A program made the translations under genes and the position numbers. Below, piece by piece: positions 15,614 through 23,078 of a DNA stretch of 64,000 nucleotides (the stretch's first letter is position 1; every line of letters starts with the position of its first letter). The stretch lies in the NCBI RefSeq assembly GCF_003075415.1, contig NZ_QDAH01000019.1:1-64000 (forward strand), written 5' to 3'. The notes below the pieces were generated by a model that made no database searches, was not told where the DNA came from, and saw nothing but the letters and a program-made list of their open reading frames with translations. This DNA is from Microvirga sp. KLBC 81 (GTDB taxonomy: Bacteria; Pseudomonadota; Alphaproteobacteria; Rhizobiales; Beijerinckiaceae).

Positions 15614-17890
15614 ATGACAGACGATGGGCAGATCGTACGCCTTCAAGTCGCGAATGCCCGCCCGGGCGATGCTGGCCGCGGCATTGCCCGCATGAGCCGC
15701 CAAGCTCTTGCAGAGATCGGCCTGCAGGAAGGCCAAGCCATCGAGATTATCGGCAAGAGGCACACGACCGCAATCGCTGTTACGCCCTATGCCGAGGATG
15801 AGGGCCTGAACATCGTTCGCCTTGACGGCTTGCAGCGCGTCAACGCCGGCGTCGGCAGCGGTGATTATGTGGAGGTCAAGAAAGCCGAAGTTCGCCCTGC
15901 CACCCGCATCGTGCTGGCTCCGGCTCAGAAAGGACTGCGCCTGCAGGGCTCCGGCGACGCATTGCGGCGGACCTTCTACCAGCGTCCGCTGACAGCGGGA
16001 GACGTCATCTCGACCTCCGTCTACTCACCTAATGCGGCCGATCCTAGGTTTCCCGAGGAGTTGCGCGGGCTGTTGAACATCCCGGCTTACGGGTTACAGG
16101 AGATCCGCCTCGTCGTCGTCTCAACGCAGCCCCGCGGCATTGTTCAGGTGACGGCTGAAACCGAGGTCGATCTTCGTCCGCAATTCGAAGAACCGAAGGA
16201 AGCACGCCGTGCGGACGTGACCTATGACGATATCGGCGGCCTTGGAAACACCGTCGACCAGGTGCGCGAAATGGTGGAGCTTCCTCTCCGCCATCCGGAG
16301 CTCTTCCAGCGCCTCGGCATCGACCCGCCGAAAGGCGTCCTGCTCTATGGCCCTCCGGGCACCGGTAAGACCTTGCTCGCGCGCGCCGTCGCCAACGAGA
16401 CAGAGGCGCAGTTCTTCCACATCGCAGGCCCGGAGATCATGGGTCGTCACTATGGCGAGTCGGAGCAACGCTTGAGGCAGGTTTTCCAGGAAGCGCAGCA
16501 GAACGCGCCTGCGATCATCTTCATCGACGAGATCGACAGCATCGCGCCGAAGCGTGAAGAGGTTACAGGCGAGGTGGAGCGGCGCATCGTGGCGCAGTTG
16601 CTGACCCTCATGGACGGGCTGGAGCCGCGTCAAAACATTGTCGTCATCGGCGCAACGAACCGTCGTGAAGCCATTGACGAAGCGTTGCGCAGACCTGGGC
16701 GCTTCGATCGCGAGATCGTGATCGGCGTTCCGGATGAATCCGGTCGCCGCGAGGTTCTGGCGATCCACACGCGCGGCATGCCGCTGGCAGAAGATGTGAA
16801 TCTGGATGAGATCGCGCGAACAACTTATGGCTTCGTCGGCGCGGATCTCTCCGCCCTTGCCCGCGAGGCGGCGATGGACTCGCTGCGACGGATCCTGCCG
16901 AACATCAATCTCAAGGATGGCATCCCTGCGAACGTGCTGGAGAACCTGCGTGTCAACGGACAGGATTTCCAGAATGCTCTCAAGCGCATTCAGCCTTCCG
17001 CGCTGCGCGAGATCATGATCCAGGTGCCCAATGTCACCTGGGACGACATCGGAGGCGTGGAAGAGGCACGGACGCGGCTGCGCGAAGGCGTGGAACTCCC
17101 CCTGAAGAGCCCGGAATCGTTCCGCCGCCTGGGGATACGGCCTGCCAAGGGCTTCCTGCTCTTCGGTCCTCCGGGCACAGGCAAAACCCTTCTCGCGAAA
17201 GCAGTCGCCCGCGAGGCTCAGGCGAACTTTGTCGCGACGAAGTCATCGGACCTTCTCTCGAAATGGTATGGAGAGTCGGAGCAGCAGGTGTCCAGGCTTT
17301 TTGCCCGTGCCAGGCAGGTTGCTCCCACTGTCATCTTCATCGACGAAATCGACTCGCTGGCGCCGGTGCGCGGCGGTGGACTGGGTGAGCCCGCCGTGAC
17401 GGAGCGCGTGGTCAACACGATCCTGGCCGAAATGGATGGGCTCGAGGAGCTGCAAGGCGTCGTCGTGATGGCGGCCACGAACCGACCCAACCTGATCGAC
17501 CCTGCCCTCCTCCGTCCAGGTCGCTTCGATGAGCTGATCTACGTGCCGGTGCCTGACGCACAGGGACGACGGCACATCCTCGGCATTCATACGAAGTCCA
17601 TGCCGCTGGGTGCCGATGTGAATCTCGACACGGTGGCTGAACGAACCAGCCGCTTCACGGGGGCGGATCTTGAAGACCTCACCCGAAGAGCTGGCCTGCT
17701 TGCCCTGCGCGAGTCCCTGGAGGCGCAGAACGTGACCATGGCGCATTTCGAGCGGGCTCTTCGGGAAACACGCCCCTCGGTTACGCCGGAAATGGAGCGG
17801 GAATACGAAGACATGGTCCGCACCTTGAAGCAGGAAGGCCCGCAGCGACAAGCGATCGGCTTCCTACCGTTGAGACAAGCCGCCGAGTAG
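15614..17890 (+). CDS. CDC48/p97-type double AAA+ ATPase
   Basis: This protein of about 758 residues has the full p97/CDC48 plan. The N-terminal double-psi barrel (LQVANARPGDAGRGIARMSR) and second N subdomain come first, then two AAA modules. D1 has Walker A GPPGTGKT at residues 246-253 and Walker B IIFIDEID. D2 has Walker A at residues 518-525 and VIFIDEID. Arg fingers are present (RRPGRFD, LRPGRFD). The family unfolds or extracts proteins in the cytosol; it is common in archaea and eukaryotes and sporadic in bacteria. The start MTDDGQIVRLQ follows CAGGAACGAAGCT; an earlier frame start is not conserved. The acidic C-terminal tail of eukaryotic p97 is missing. It is probably a stress-linked unfoldase. 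Confidence 0.93.
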   Translation: MTDDGQIVRLQVANARPGDAGRGIARMSRQALAEIGLQEGQAIEIIGKRHTTAIAVTPYAEDEGLNIVRLDGLQRVNAGVGSGDYVEVKKAEVRPATRIVLAPAQKGLRLQGSGDALRRTFYQRPLTAGDVISTSVYSPNAADPRFPEELRGLLNIPAYGLQEIRLVVVSTQPRGIVQVTAETEVDLRPQFEEPKEARRADVTYDDIGGLGNTVDQVREMVELPLRHPELFQRLGIDPPKGVLLYGPPGTGKTLLARAVANETEAQFFHIAGPEIMGRHYGESEQRLRQVFQEAQQNAPAIIFIDEIDSIAPKREEVTGEVERRIVAQLLTLMDGLEPRQNIVVIGATNRREAIDEALRRPGRFDREIVIGVPDESGRREVLAIHTRGMPLAEDVNLDEIARTTYGFVGADLSALAREAAMDSLRRILPNINLKDGIPANVLENLRVNGQDFQNALKRIQPSALREIMIQVPNVTWDDIGGVEEARTRLREGVELPLKSPESFRRLGIRPAKGFLLFGPPGTGKTLLAKAVAREAQANFVATKSSDLLSKWYGESEQQVSRLFARARQVAPTVIFIDEIDSLAPVRGGGLGEPAVTERVVNTILAEMDGLEELQGVVVMAATNRPNLIDPALLRPGRFDELIYVPVPDAQGRRHILGIHTKSMPLGADVNLDTVAERTSRFTGADLEDLTRRAGLLALRESLEAQNVTMAHFERALRETRPSVTPEMEREYEDMVRTLKQEGPQRQAIGFLPLRQAAE

Positions 17891-17899
17891 GTATTTTGC

Positions 17900-17924
17900 G
17901 GAACATCCTATCATGCGCTCCGTT
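17900..17924 (+). promoter_or_regulatory. Perfect-match EcfG promoter of a small stress gene
   Basis: GGAAC (17900-17904), 16 bases, then CGTT (17921-17924), identical to the general-stress consensus. It lies 9 bases after the CDC48 stop and about 50 bases before the ATG of a small hydrophilic protein. The expected start of transcription is near 17931. Confidence 0.68.
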
Positions 17925-17974
17925 GGCTTGCTGCCCATCAATGCTCGATGAGCCGAGCCAATGGAGGCCGAGCA

Positions 17975-18136
17975 ATGAAACGATCGGACATGGCAAAACA
18001 GGGCCGTGGCCCTGAGGACTCACAGAAAGCCAAACACGGCGGCAATCGTGCCGGCGAACACATGAGGGATTCAGCCAGTCAATCTGGAAAGAGCAGCCAG
18101 GCCGCAGGGAAGGACCCTCACCGGGGAAGCCGTTAG
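17975..18136 (+). CDS. Small hydrophilic protein, probable general-stress protein
   Basis: This 53-residue, very polar protein is rich in Lys, Gly, Ser, Gln and His (KHGGNRAGEHMRDSASQSGK), with no hydrophobic segment. It is probably intrinsically disordered, like the small KGG-type stress proteins. The ATG at 17975 has GGAGG about 9 bases upstream and a perfect EcfG promoter before that, which together make a strong case for a real gene despite its size. A longer start at 17948 lacks a ribosome site. The function is unknown. Confidence 0.7.
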   Translation: MKRSDMAKQGRGPEDSQKAKHGGNRAGEHMRDSASQSGKSSQAAGKDPHRGSR

Positions 18137-18147
18137 GTCCGGACAGC

Positions 18148-19350
18148 TCACTCGGCTGCCATCTGCCGGCTGATCGGCTTTGCTCTGTTCGAAGCGGCGA
18201 GCAGGGCATGGTGGAGTTCGTCCACGTGTCGCACGGACCGTAGTGCCTCGAGCATGGGCCCGCAGATCAGCCGCTTTCCACAAGGATCGCAATGGCAGAC
18301 GGGATCCCAAAGTCCCATCGGCGTCCAAGTATCGGGATCGTGCCATTCCGGCATGCCGAGGATCGGATAAAGGCACACACCTCGCAGCGGAACACCCTCG
18401 CGCAGGAGAACCTCCGCCTCCTGCGCGACCTCATGCAGCCATTGGCTGCGATGATCGCCGATATGGCTCGTCTCGGTGATCATCACTTCGCCACCGTAGC
18501 GGTCCCAGACCGAGCGAACGAGATTGCTCAAGGACCATCGCCGCGGATCATCATCTGTGAGCGGCGGGATCACACCGTCTTCTCGCGGGGGTCCGCCCCA
18601 TTCCCACTGGTTCGTCCAGTAGTAGTTGATGCCCACCACATCGAGATGCTCACGGCTGCCGCCGAGTTCGGGCAGAAGGCGCCCGCACAGCATGTCCCAG
18701 CTCTGAAAGACGAGACGCTCGTTGAAGTCACGCGCCTCCTCTTCCAGATCCGGGCGATCAACGGGAGAAGCGACCCGGCACAAAGGATCGACATTGATCA
18801 TGCGCGCGCCAGGACAGGCGGCCCACAGAGCATTGATGCCTTCGATGGCCGCTCGCGTGAGCGTCACCTTGAGATCCCAACCGCGTCCCGTCACGTGGGG
18901 GGCGAACAGGCCCTTCTCGCCGCCCGCATAGGCCATGAAGGAAGGCTCATTCACCGGCGTGAAGGCGCAGGTGCCGTCCGTCCGTACACCGATGTAGCGT
19001 CCGACCGCATAGCAATAATCGGCGAACCGCTTCGGGAACTCCTCGCTCCAAAGATCAAGCCCTTGCGGATAGCCGTAGTGGAAAAGGTCCCAGATCACCT
19101 CCACCTCATGGCGGCGCGCAGCCTCCACAAAAGGCTCCACAGTCGAAAAGTCATAGCGCCCGTCCCCCAGATCAACGAGCGGCCAACGGATGGTTTCGCG
19201 GGCTCCATGAAGGCCGAGGTCCGCAAGCTGCCGGTAATCCTCATCGACGGTTTTGTCATGGCCTGTTGCGACGATCTGATCGAACCATTGACCATGCCGA
19301 TTGTACCCGGTCGATCCTTCGAACCCAGCCAGAAAGAAGCTTCGAAACAT
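18148..19350 (-). CDS. Clan GH-A glycosidase (beta-glucosidase-like)
   Basis: This 400-residue TIM-barrel protein without a signal peptide has a likely acid/base Glu135 in TPVNEPSFMAYAGG and a nucleophile Glu293 in VMITETSHIG. Other barrel strands are visible (RETIRWPLVD, EVEVIWDLFHYGYP, HLDVVGINYYWTNQW). The fold resembles GH1/GH5-type enzymes, but the sequence is not a standard BglA and the substrate cannot be read. It lies 22 bases from the next glycosidase gene on the same strand, forming an operon. The C-terminus has a cysteine cluster (CHCDPCGKRLIC) that could bind metal. Confidence 0.75.
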   Translation of the reverse strand: MFRSFFLAGFEGSTGYNRHGQWFDQIVATGHDKTVDEDYRQLADLGLHGARETIRWPLVDLGDGRYDFSTVEPFVEAARRHEVEVIWDLFHYGYPQGLDLWSEEFPKRFADYCYAVGRYIGVRTDGTCAFTPVNEPSFMAYAGGEKGLFAPHVTGRGWDLKVTLTRAAIEGINALWAACPGARMINVDPLCRVASPVDRPDLEEEARDFNERLVFQSWDMLCGRLLPELGGSREHLDVVGINYYWTNQWEWGGPPREDGVIPPLTDDDPRRWSLSNLVRSVWDRYGGEVMITETSHIGDHRSQWLHEVAQEAEVLLREGVPLRGVCLYPILGMPEWHDPDTWTPMGLWDPVCHCDPCGKRLICGPMLEALRSVRHVDELHHALLAASNRAKPISRQMAAE

Positions 19351-19372
19351 TCGGCTTTCTCCCCCTTTAGGA

Positions 19373-20686
19373 TCACCGCATTGCGGCTACAGGAGACGCG
19401 GCTCCCGTCAGCAGGCCAACAGCCTCTGTCCCACCCCTGACAAGCTCCTGGTAGGCATCCACCGCACGTGTCCGTACCCGGCGCAACGGATCCGCCTCGT
19501 CCGGAAGGATGTCCCACAATCCCATTGCCGCCAGATGCTCCGTCACTGGGCGGCGGCCCTGGCGATAGGCCCAGGTGACCAGAGAAAACATCGGCCACCA
19601 CGTGTATCCGACGAGCGGAATGCCCTCCGTGCGCAATTGCCGTGTGGCTGCGACCGATTGGTCAAGCCAGTCCAGCCGGCGCCGCAGAGACCCCATGGAG
19701 GCCGTCTCGGAAATCATCAGCGGCGCACCATAGCGCGCGGAATAAAGCCGTCCGAGACGGGTGATAAGGCTGGCGCCCGCATAGGGCATTCGGATGCGAA
19801 AGCGGCCTCCGGCGTCCCGCAGTAGCTTCTTCTGCGTGAACATCGGGTAGAGATTCATGCCGATGACCGGTAGTCCGACGGCATTCTCGAGGAAGTAAAC
19901 GAGATCGTCCTCTCGTGCGCCGTTTTTCAACAACCACGGGCACAGCGGATGGCGCTCGTCGATCCGTCCCGCGACGAGATCAAGCGCAAGGAAGACGATC
20001 TCCTGCCGGCGCCGTGCCTCATTCTCGAAGGTGGGATCGTCCGTGTCGAAGAGATCAGTGGCATCGACGAAATAGGGCACGATCTCAGGATCGACGCTTT
20101 CCAGCGCTTTGACGGTCTCGACCATGCCCTTGGCAATAGCCAGCATCAGTGCGACGAATCCAGGCCAACTGCGCCGGAACGGCGGCCACCAGCCGAGACG
20201 CCCGCAATACCACCCCGTGATGCGCGGCTCGTTGAGAGGCGTATACCAGGTGATGCGTCCCTTGAAGCGCTCTGCGAGACGCCCGGCATACTCGGCGACG
20301 AGCTTTGGATAATCCGGGTGGAGGAATGCTCCTTCAATCCATGCCGGCAACCCGTAATGGACGAGATCGACCTGCGGGTCGACACCCAGATCCAGCAGGC
20401 GCTCCAGTGTCTCGTCGGGAAAGGTCCAATCCCAGGTGCTCGGCTCGGGTTGGATATGATGCCACGGCACACCGTAGCGCGCGCAAGGCACGCCGAGTTC
20501 GGCGATCAGTCCAAGATCCTCGCGCCAACGTTCGTAATGGCCCGTCAGTTCGTACTCGTCCAGGGTCCGCCCGGTCACCGGATGCGGAGCCGTGATGAAG
20601 GTGTCCTCGATGCCGGTGGACCACCAGAATGCATCAGGCGCAGTCAAACGTTGAAGCTGAGATCGGGTCGGAAGTGCTGGGGTCAT
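19373..20686 (-). CDS. GH1-like glycosidase
   Basis: This 437-residue cytosolic TIM-barrel enzyme starts with FWWSTGIEDTF, a GH1-like first strand. It has the acid/base Glu153 in TPLNEPRITGWYCG and a nucleophile Glu327 in PLMISETASMG. HYGLPAWIEG and IGMNLYPMFT are further barrel blocks. It is the upstream gene of a two-glycosidase operon and is only distantly similar to its partner. With the GH2 gene transcribed divergently, the three suggest processing of a shared saccharide, possibly an internal osmolyte or glycoside. The sugar is unknown. Confidence 0.78.
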   Translation of the reverse strand: MTPALPTRSQLQRLTAPDAFWWSTGIEDTFITAPHPVTGRTLDEYELTGHYERWREDLGLIAELGVPCARYGVPWHHIQPEPSTWDWTFPDETLERLLDLGVDPQVDLVHYGLPAWIEGAFLHPDYPKLVAEYAGRLAERFKGRITWYTPLNEPRITGWYCGRLGWWPPFRRSWPGFVALMLAIAKGMVETVKALESVDPEIVPYFVDATDLFDTDDPTFENEARRRQEIVFLALDLVAGRIDERHPLCPWLLKNGAREDDLVYFLENAVGLPVIGMNLYPMFTQKKLLRDAGGRFRIRMPYAGASLITRLGRLYSARYGAPLMISETASMGSLRRRLDWLDQSVAATRQLRTEGIPLVGYTWWPMFSLVTWAYRQGRRPVTEHLAAMGLWDILPDEADPLRRVRTRAVDAYQELVRGGTEAVGLLTGAASPVAAMR

Positions 20687-20820
20687 GCCGGGGCCGTCCC
20701 TTGAGCGTCAGTGCTTCCACTGCAGCACAGCGGTTGGGCCGCGGACGAACCTCGGCCGCACGAGATCCAAGCTAGGAAACGGCTCACATGCAGGAAGGTT
20801 TCATCACAATCCGCTTTTCA

Positions 20821-20845
20821 AGAACGGAGACTGGCCTCGTGCGTT
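20821..20845 (+). promoter_or_regulatory. Near-consensus EcfG promoter ahead of the small gene and GH2 gene
   Basis: AGAAC (20821-20825), 16 bases, then CGTT (20842-20845). Only the first base of the -35 part differs from GGAAC. It lies 46 bases before the ATG at 20892 and could drive that gene and the downstream GH2 gene. Confidence 0.4.
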
Positions 20846-20891
20846 AACCAGCCAAGAGCAATCGGGCTTCCTTCGAGGGGGAGGTAAGGCC

Positions 20892-21116
20892 ATGGCTGTC
20901 CCGAGGCACCCATCCCATCGTCAGCGGCAGGCCAATCCCAAGTTCAAGCCGGTTGAGAGAATAAGCAGCAGGCCGATCGGTCATGCAGAGACGCCGGCCC
21001 CGCAGCAGCCCGCCGACCATCGCAATCAGCTTCCTCAGCAGGAGCAGCCCTGCACAGAGACCTTGAAACTCGTCACTCCGCCTGCCGATCACCGGTTCAA
21101 GAGAGGACGTTACTGA
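20892..21116 (+). CDS. Small hypothetical protein upstream of the GH2 gene
   Basis: This 74-residue basic, Pro/Gln/His-rich protein (RHPSHRQRQANPKFKPVE, HAETPAPQQPADHRNQLP) has no predicted domain or membrane segment. It is supported by a very strong ribosome site (GGGGAGGTAAGG) just before the ATG at 20892, a near-consensus stress promoter, and direct contact with the next gene: its TGA is immediately followed by the GTG start of the GH2 gene. A larger frame to 20685 is unlikely. It could be a stress protein or a leader that couples translation of the glycosidase. Confidence 0.5.
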   Translation: MAVPRHPSHRQRQANPKFKPVERISSRPIGHAETPAPQQPADHRNQLPQQEQPCTETLKLVTPPADHRFKRGRY

Positions 21117-23003
21117 GTGGATGATACAATGACTGAGACGATCTCCCCGGCAGACCTCCACCCGCGCCCCCAATTGCGTCGGGAGCGCTGGATCGACCTG
21201 TGCGGAAGCTGGGGCTTCGCCTTCGACGATGACAATCGTGGCTTCGCAGAGGGCTGGTTTGACAATGCGGCGCCATTCGGCCGCGAGATCGTGGTGCCCT
21301 TCCCTCCCGAGAGCGCACGATCCGGGGTTCACGAGACCGGCTTTCACCCTGTGGTATGGTATCGTCGCGAGATCCGTGTCGATGAATCAGACCGCCGGAA
21401 TCGTCTTCTGCTCCATTTCGGTGCCGTCGACTATAAGGCCTCCGTCTGGGTCAATGGCCGCATGGCGGTCGAGCATGTCGGCGGACAGACGCCGTTCTCC
21501 GCGGATATCACTCCGCTGCTCCTTCCCGGTGAGACACAGGTGATCGTCGTGCGCGCCGAGGACGAGCCGAGAGATTTGCAGCAGCCGCGCGGCAAACAAT
21601 ATTGGGAGGAACATCCTGGCTACATCTGGTATCATCGCTCCACGGGCATCTGGCAGCCGGTATGGCTCGAGCCGGTTCCACATGTTGCGGTTTCTGAGCT
21701 GCGCTGGACGCCCGATGTCGACCGCTTCGGCGTGGGGCTGATCGTCAGGTTGGATCGTAAGCCTCCCGACGGCTGGCGCATGCGCGTGCAGCTGAGAGGC
21801 GACCGCCCGACACACTCTCTCGTGGACGATACCTGCTTGCTCTCAGGTCGCGAGATCCGCCGGGTCCTCCTCCTCGACATCAACGATGCGGCAATCCGAC
21901 GTCGCCGGACCCTGCTCTGGGCCCCGGAGCATCCCAACCTCATCGAGGCCACAATCGAACTGATTGACGAGAGTGGTGCCGTCGTCGACCGTGTCGAAAG
22001 CTATTTTGGTCTGCGCCGGATTGAAGCCCGAGATGGCCGCTTCATCATTAACGGTATCCCGATCTTCCTGCGACTTGTCCTGGCGCAGAACTACTGGCCG
22101 GATTCCCTCCTCACTGCTCCCGACGCGGATGCGCTCAAGCGGGAGGTGGAACTCGCCCAATCGCTCGGCTTCAATGGCGTTCGCATTCACCAGAAGATCG
22201 AGGATCCCCGTTTTCTGTACTGGTGCGACCGGCTCGGCATGCTCGTTTGGAGCGAGGCTGCCAATGCCTATGTCTATTCCGACCGCGCTGCGGAGATGCT
22301 GACCCGCGATTGGCTGGAGGCCATCCGCCGCGACTACAATCATCCCTCAATCATCACCTGGGTGCCTCTGAACGAGAGCTGGGGCGTTCCCGACCTTGAC
22401 CGCTCGGCCCAGCAGCGTGATTTTGTGCGGGCGCTTTATCATCTTACAAAGGCAATCGACCCTACCCGCCCCGTGATCGGCAATGATGGCTGGCAGCATG
22501 CGGTTGGCGATGTCTTCGGCGTCCATGATTATGCACCCACCGGCGAGATGCTGCGGGAACGTTATGCGGACCGCGAGACCATCGCCCGCACGTTCCGAGA
22601 GGTGCGCCCCCACCATCACCCGCTGCTCGGCGAGGGTGTCGAGATCGAGGACGAACCGATCGTCATCAGTGAGTTCGGCGGGCTTGGCTTCGTGCCTCAG
22701 GCTACCGAAGACTGGTTCGGCTATGGCCAGTTTGCCAGCGCTGACGATCTTCTTGCGCGCTATGAGGAGCTTGTCGATGCCCTGCTCTCCTCCACGGCGC
22801 TCGCAGGCTTCTGCTACACCCAACTGACCGATACCGCCCAGGAAACCAACGGCCTTTTCACCGTCAACCGCAAACCGAAATTGGATGTCGAACGGCTGCG
22901 CGCGATCAACAGCCGCCCCTCGAAGGCGGTGCCGAGCGAGATTCTGGATGTGTTGATCAAGCGGGAGGTGGAGCGGCGACGGCGTGAGCGCGGACAGGAA
23001 TAG
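21117..23003 (+). CDS. Family-2 glycoside hydrolase (beta-galactosidase/glucuronidase-like)
   Basis: This protein of up to 628 residues has no signal peptide. Domain order is a GH2 sugar-binding jelly roll (about 15-185, RERWIDLCGSWGFAFDD, VWYRREIRV), an Ig-like domain (about 190-300), and a TIM barrel from about 305. The barrel holds the acid/base Glu420 in VPLNESWG and nucleophile Glu519 in VISEFGG. It hydrolyses a beta-linked sugar in the cytosol; the specificity is unclear. The GTG at 21117 abuts the stop of the small upstream gene and has AGAGG about 10 bases before it. An ATG at 21129 is the alternative. Confidence 0.87.
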   Translation: MDDTMTETISPADLHPRPQLRRERWIDLCGSWGFAFDDDNRGFAEGWFDNAAPFGREIVVPFPPESARSGVHETGFHPVVWYRREIRVDESDRRNRLLLHFGAVDYKASVWVNGRMAVEHVGGQTPFSADITPLLLPGETQVIVVRAEDEPRDLQQPRGKQYWEEHPGYIWYHRSTGIWQPVWLEPVPHVAVSELRWTPDVDRFGVGLIVRLDRKPPDGWRMRVQLRGDRPTHSLVDDTCLLSGREIRRVLLLDINDAAIRRRRTLLWAPEHPNLIEATIELIDESGAVVDRVESYFGLRRIEARDGRFIINGIPIFLRLVLAQNYWPDSLLTAPDADALKREVELAQSLGFNGVRIHQKIEDPRFLYWCDRLGMLVWSEAANAYVYSDRAAEMLTRDWLEAIRRDYNHPSIITWVPLNESWGVPDLDRSAQQRDFVRALYHLTKAIDPTRPVIGNDGWQHAVGDVFGVHDYAPTGEMLRERYADRETIARTFREVRPHHHPLLGEGVEIEDEPIVISEFGGLGFVPQATEDWFGYGQFASADDLLARYEELVDALLSSTALAGFCYTQLTDTAQETNGLFTVNRKPKLDVERLRAINSRPSKAVPSEILDVLIKREVERRRRERGQE

Positions 23004-23078
23004 ACAACCTGAGTCAATACAGAACATACCGACGAAGAGTGAGATTGGCGCCCTGCATCGACTTTTTCTCGAACGCCG

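Noticed and set aside
18292..19440. 382-codon plus-strand frame across the first glycosidase gene
   Set aside because: Antisense of a clear GH-A enzyme; no ribosome site or family feature.
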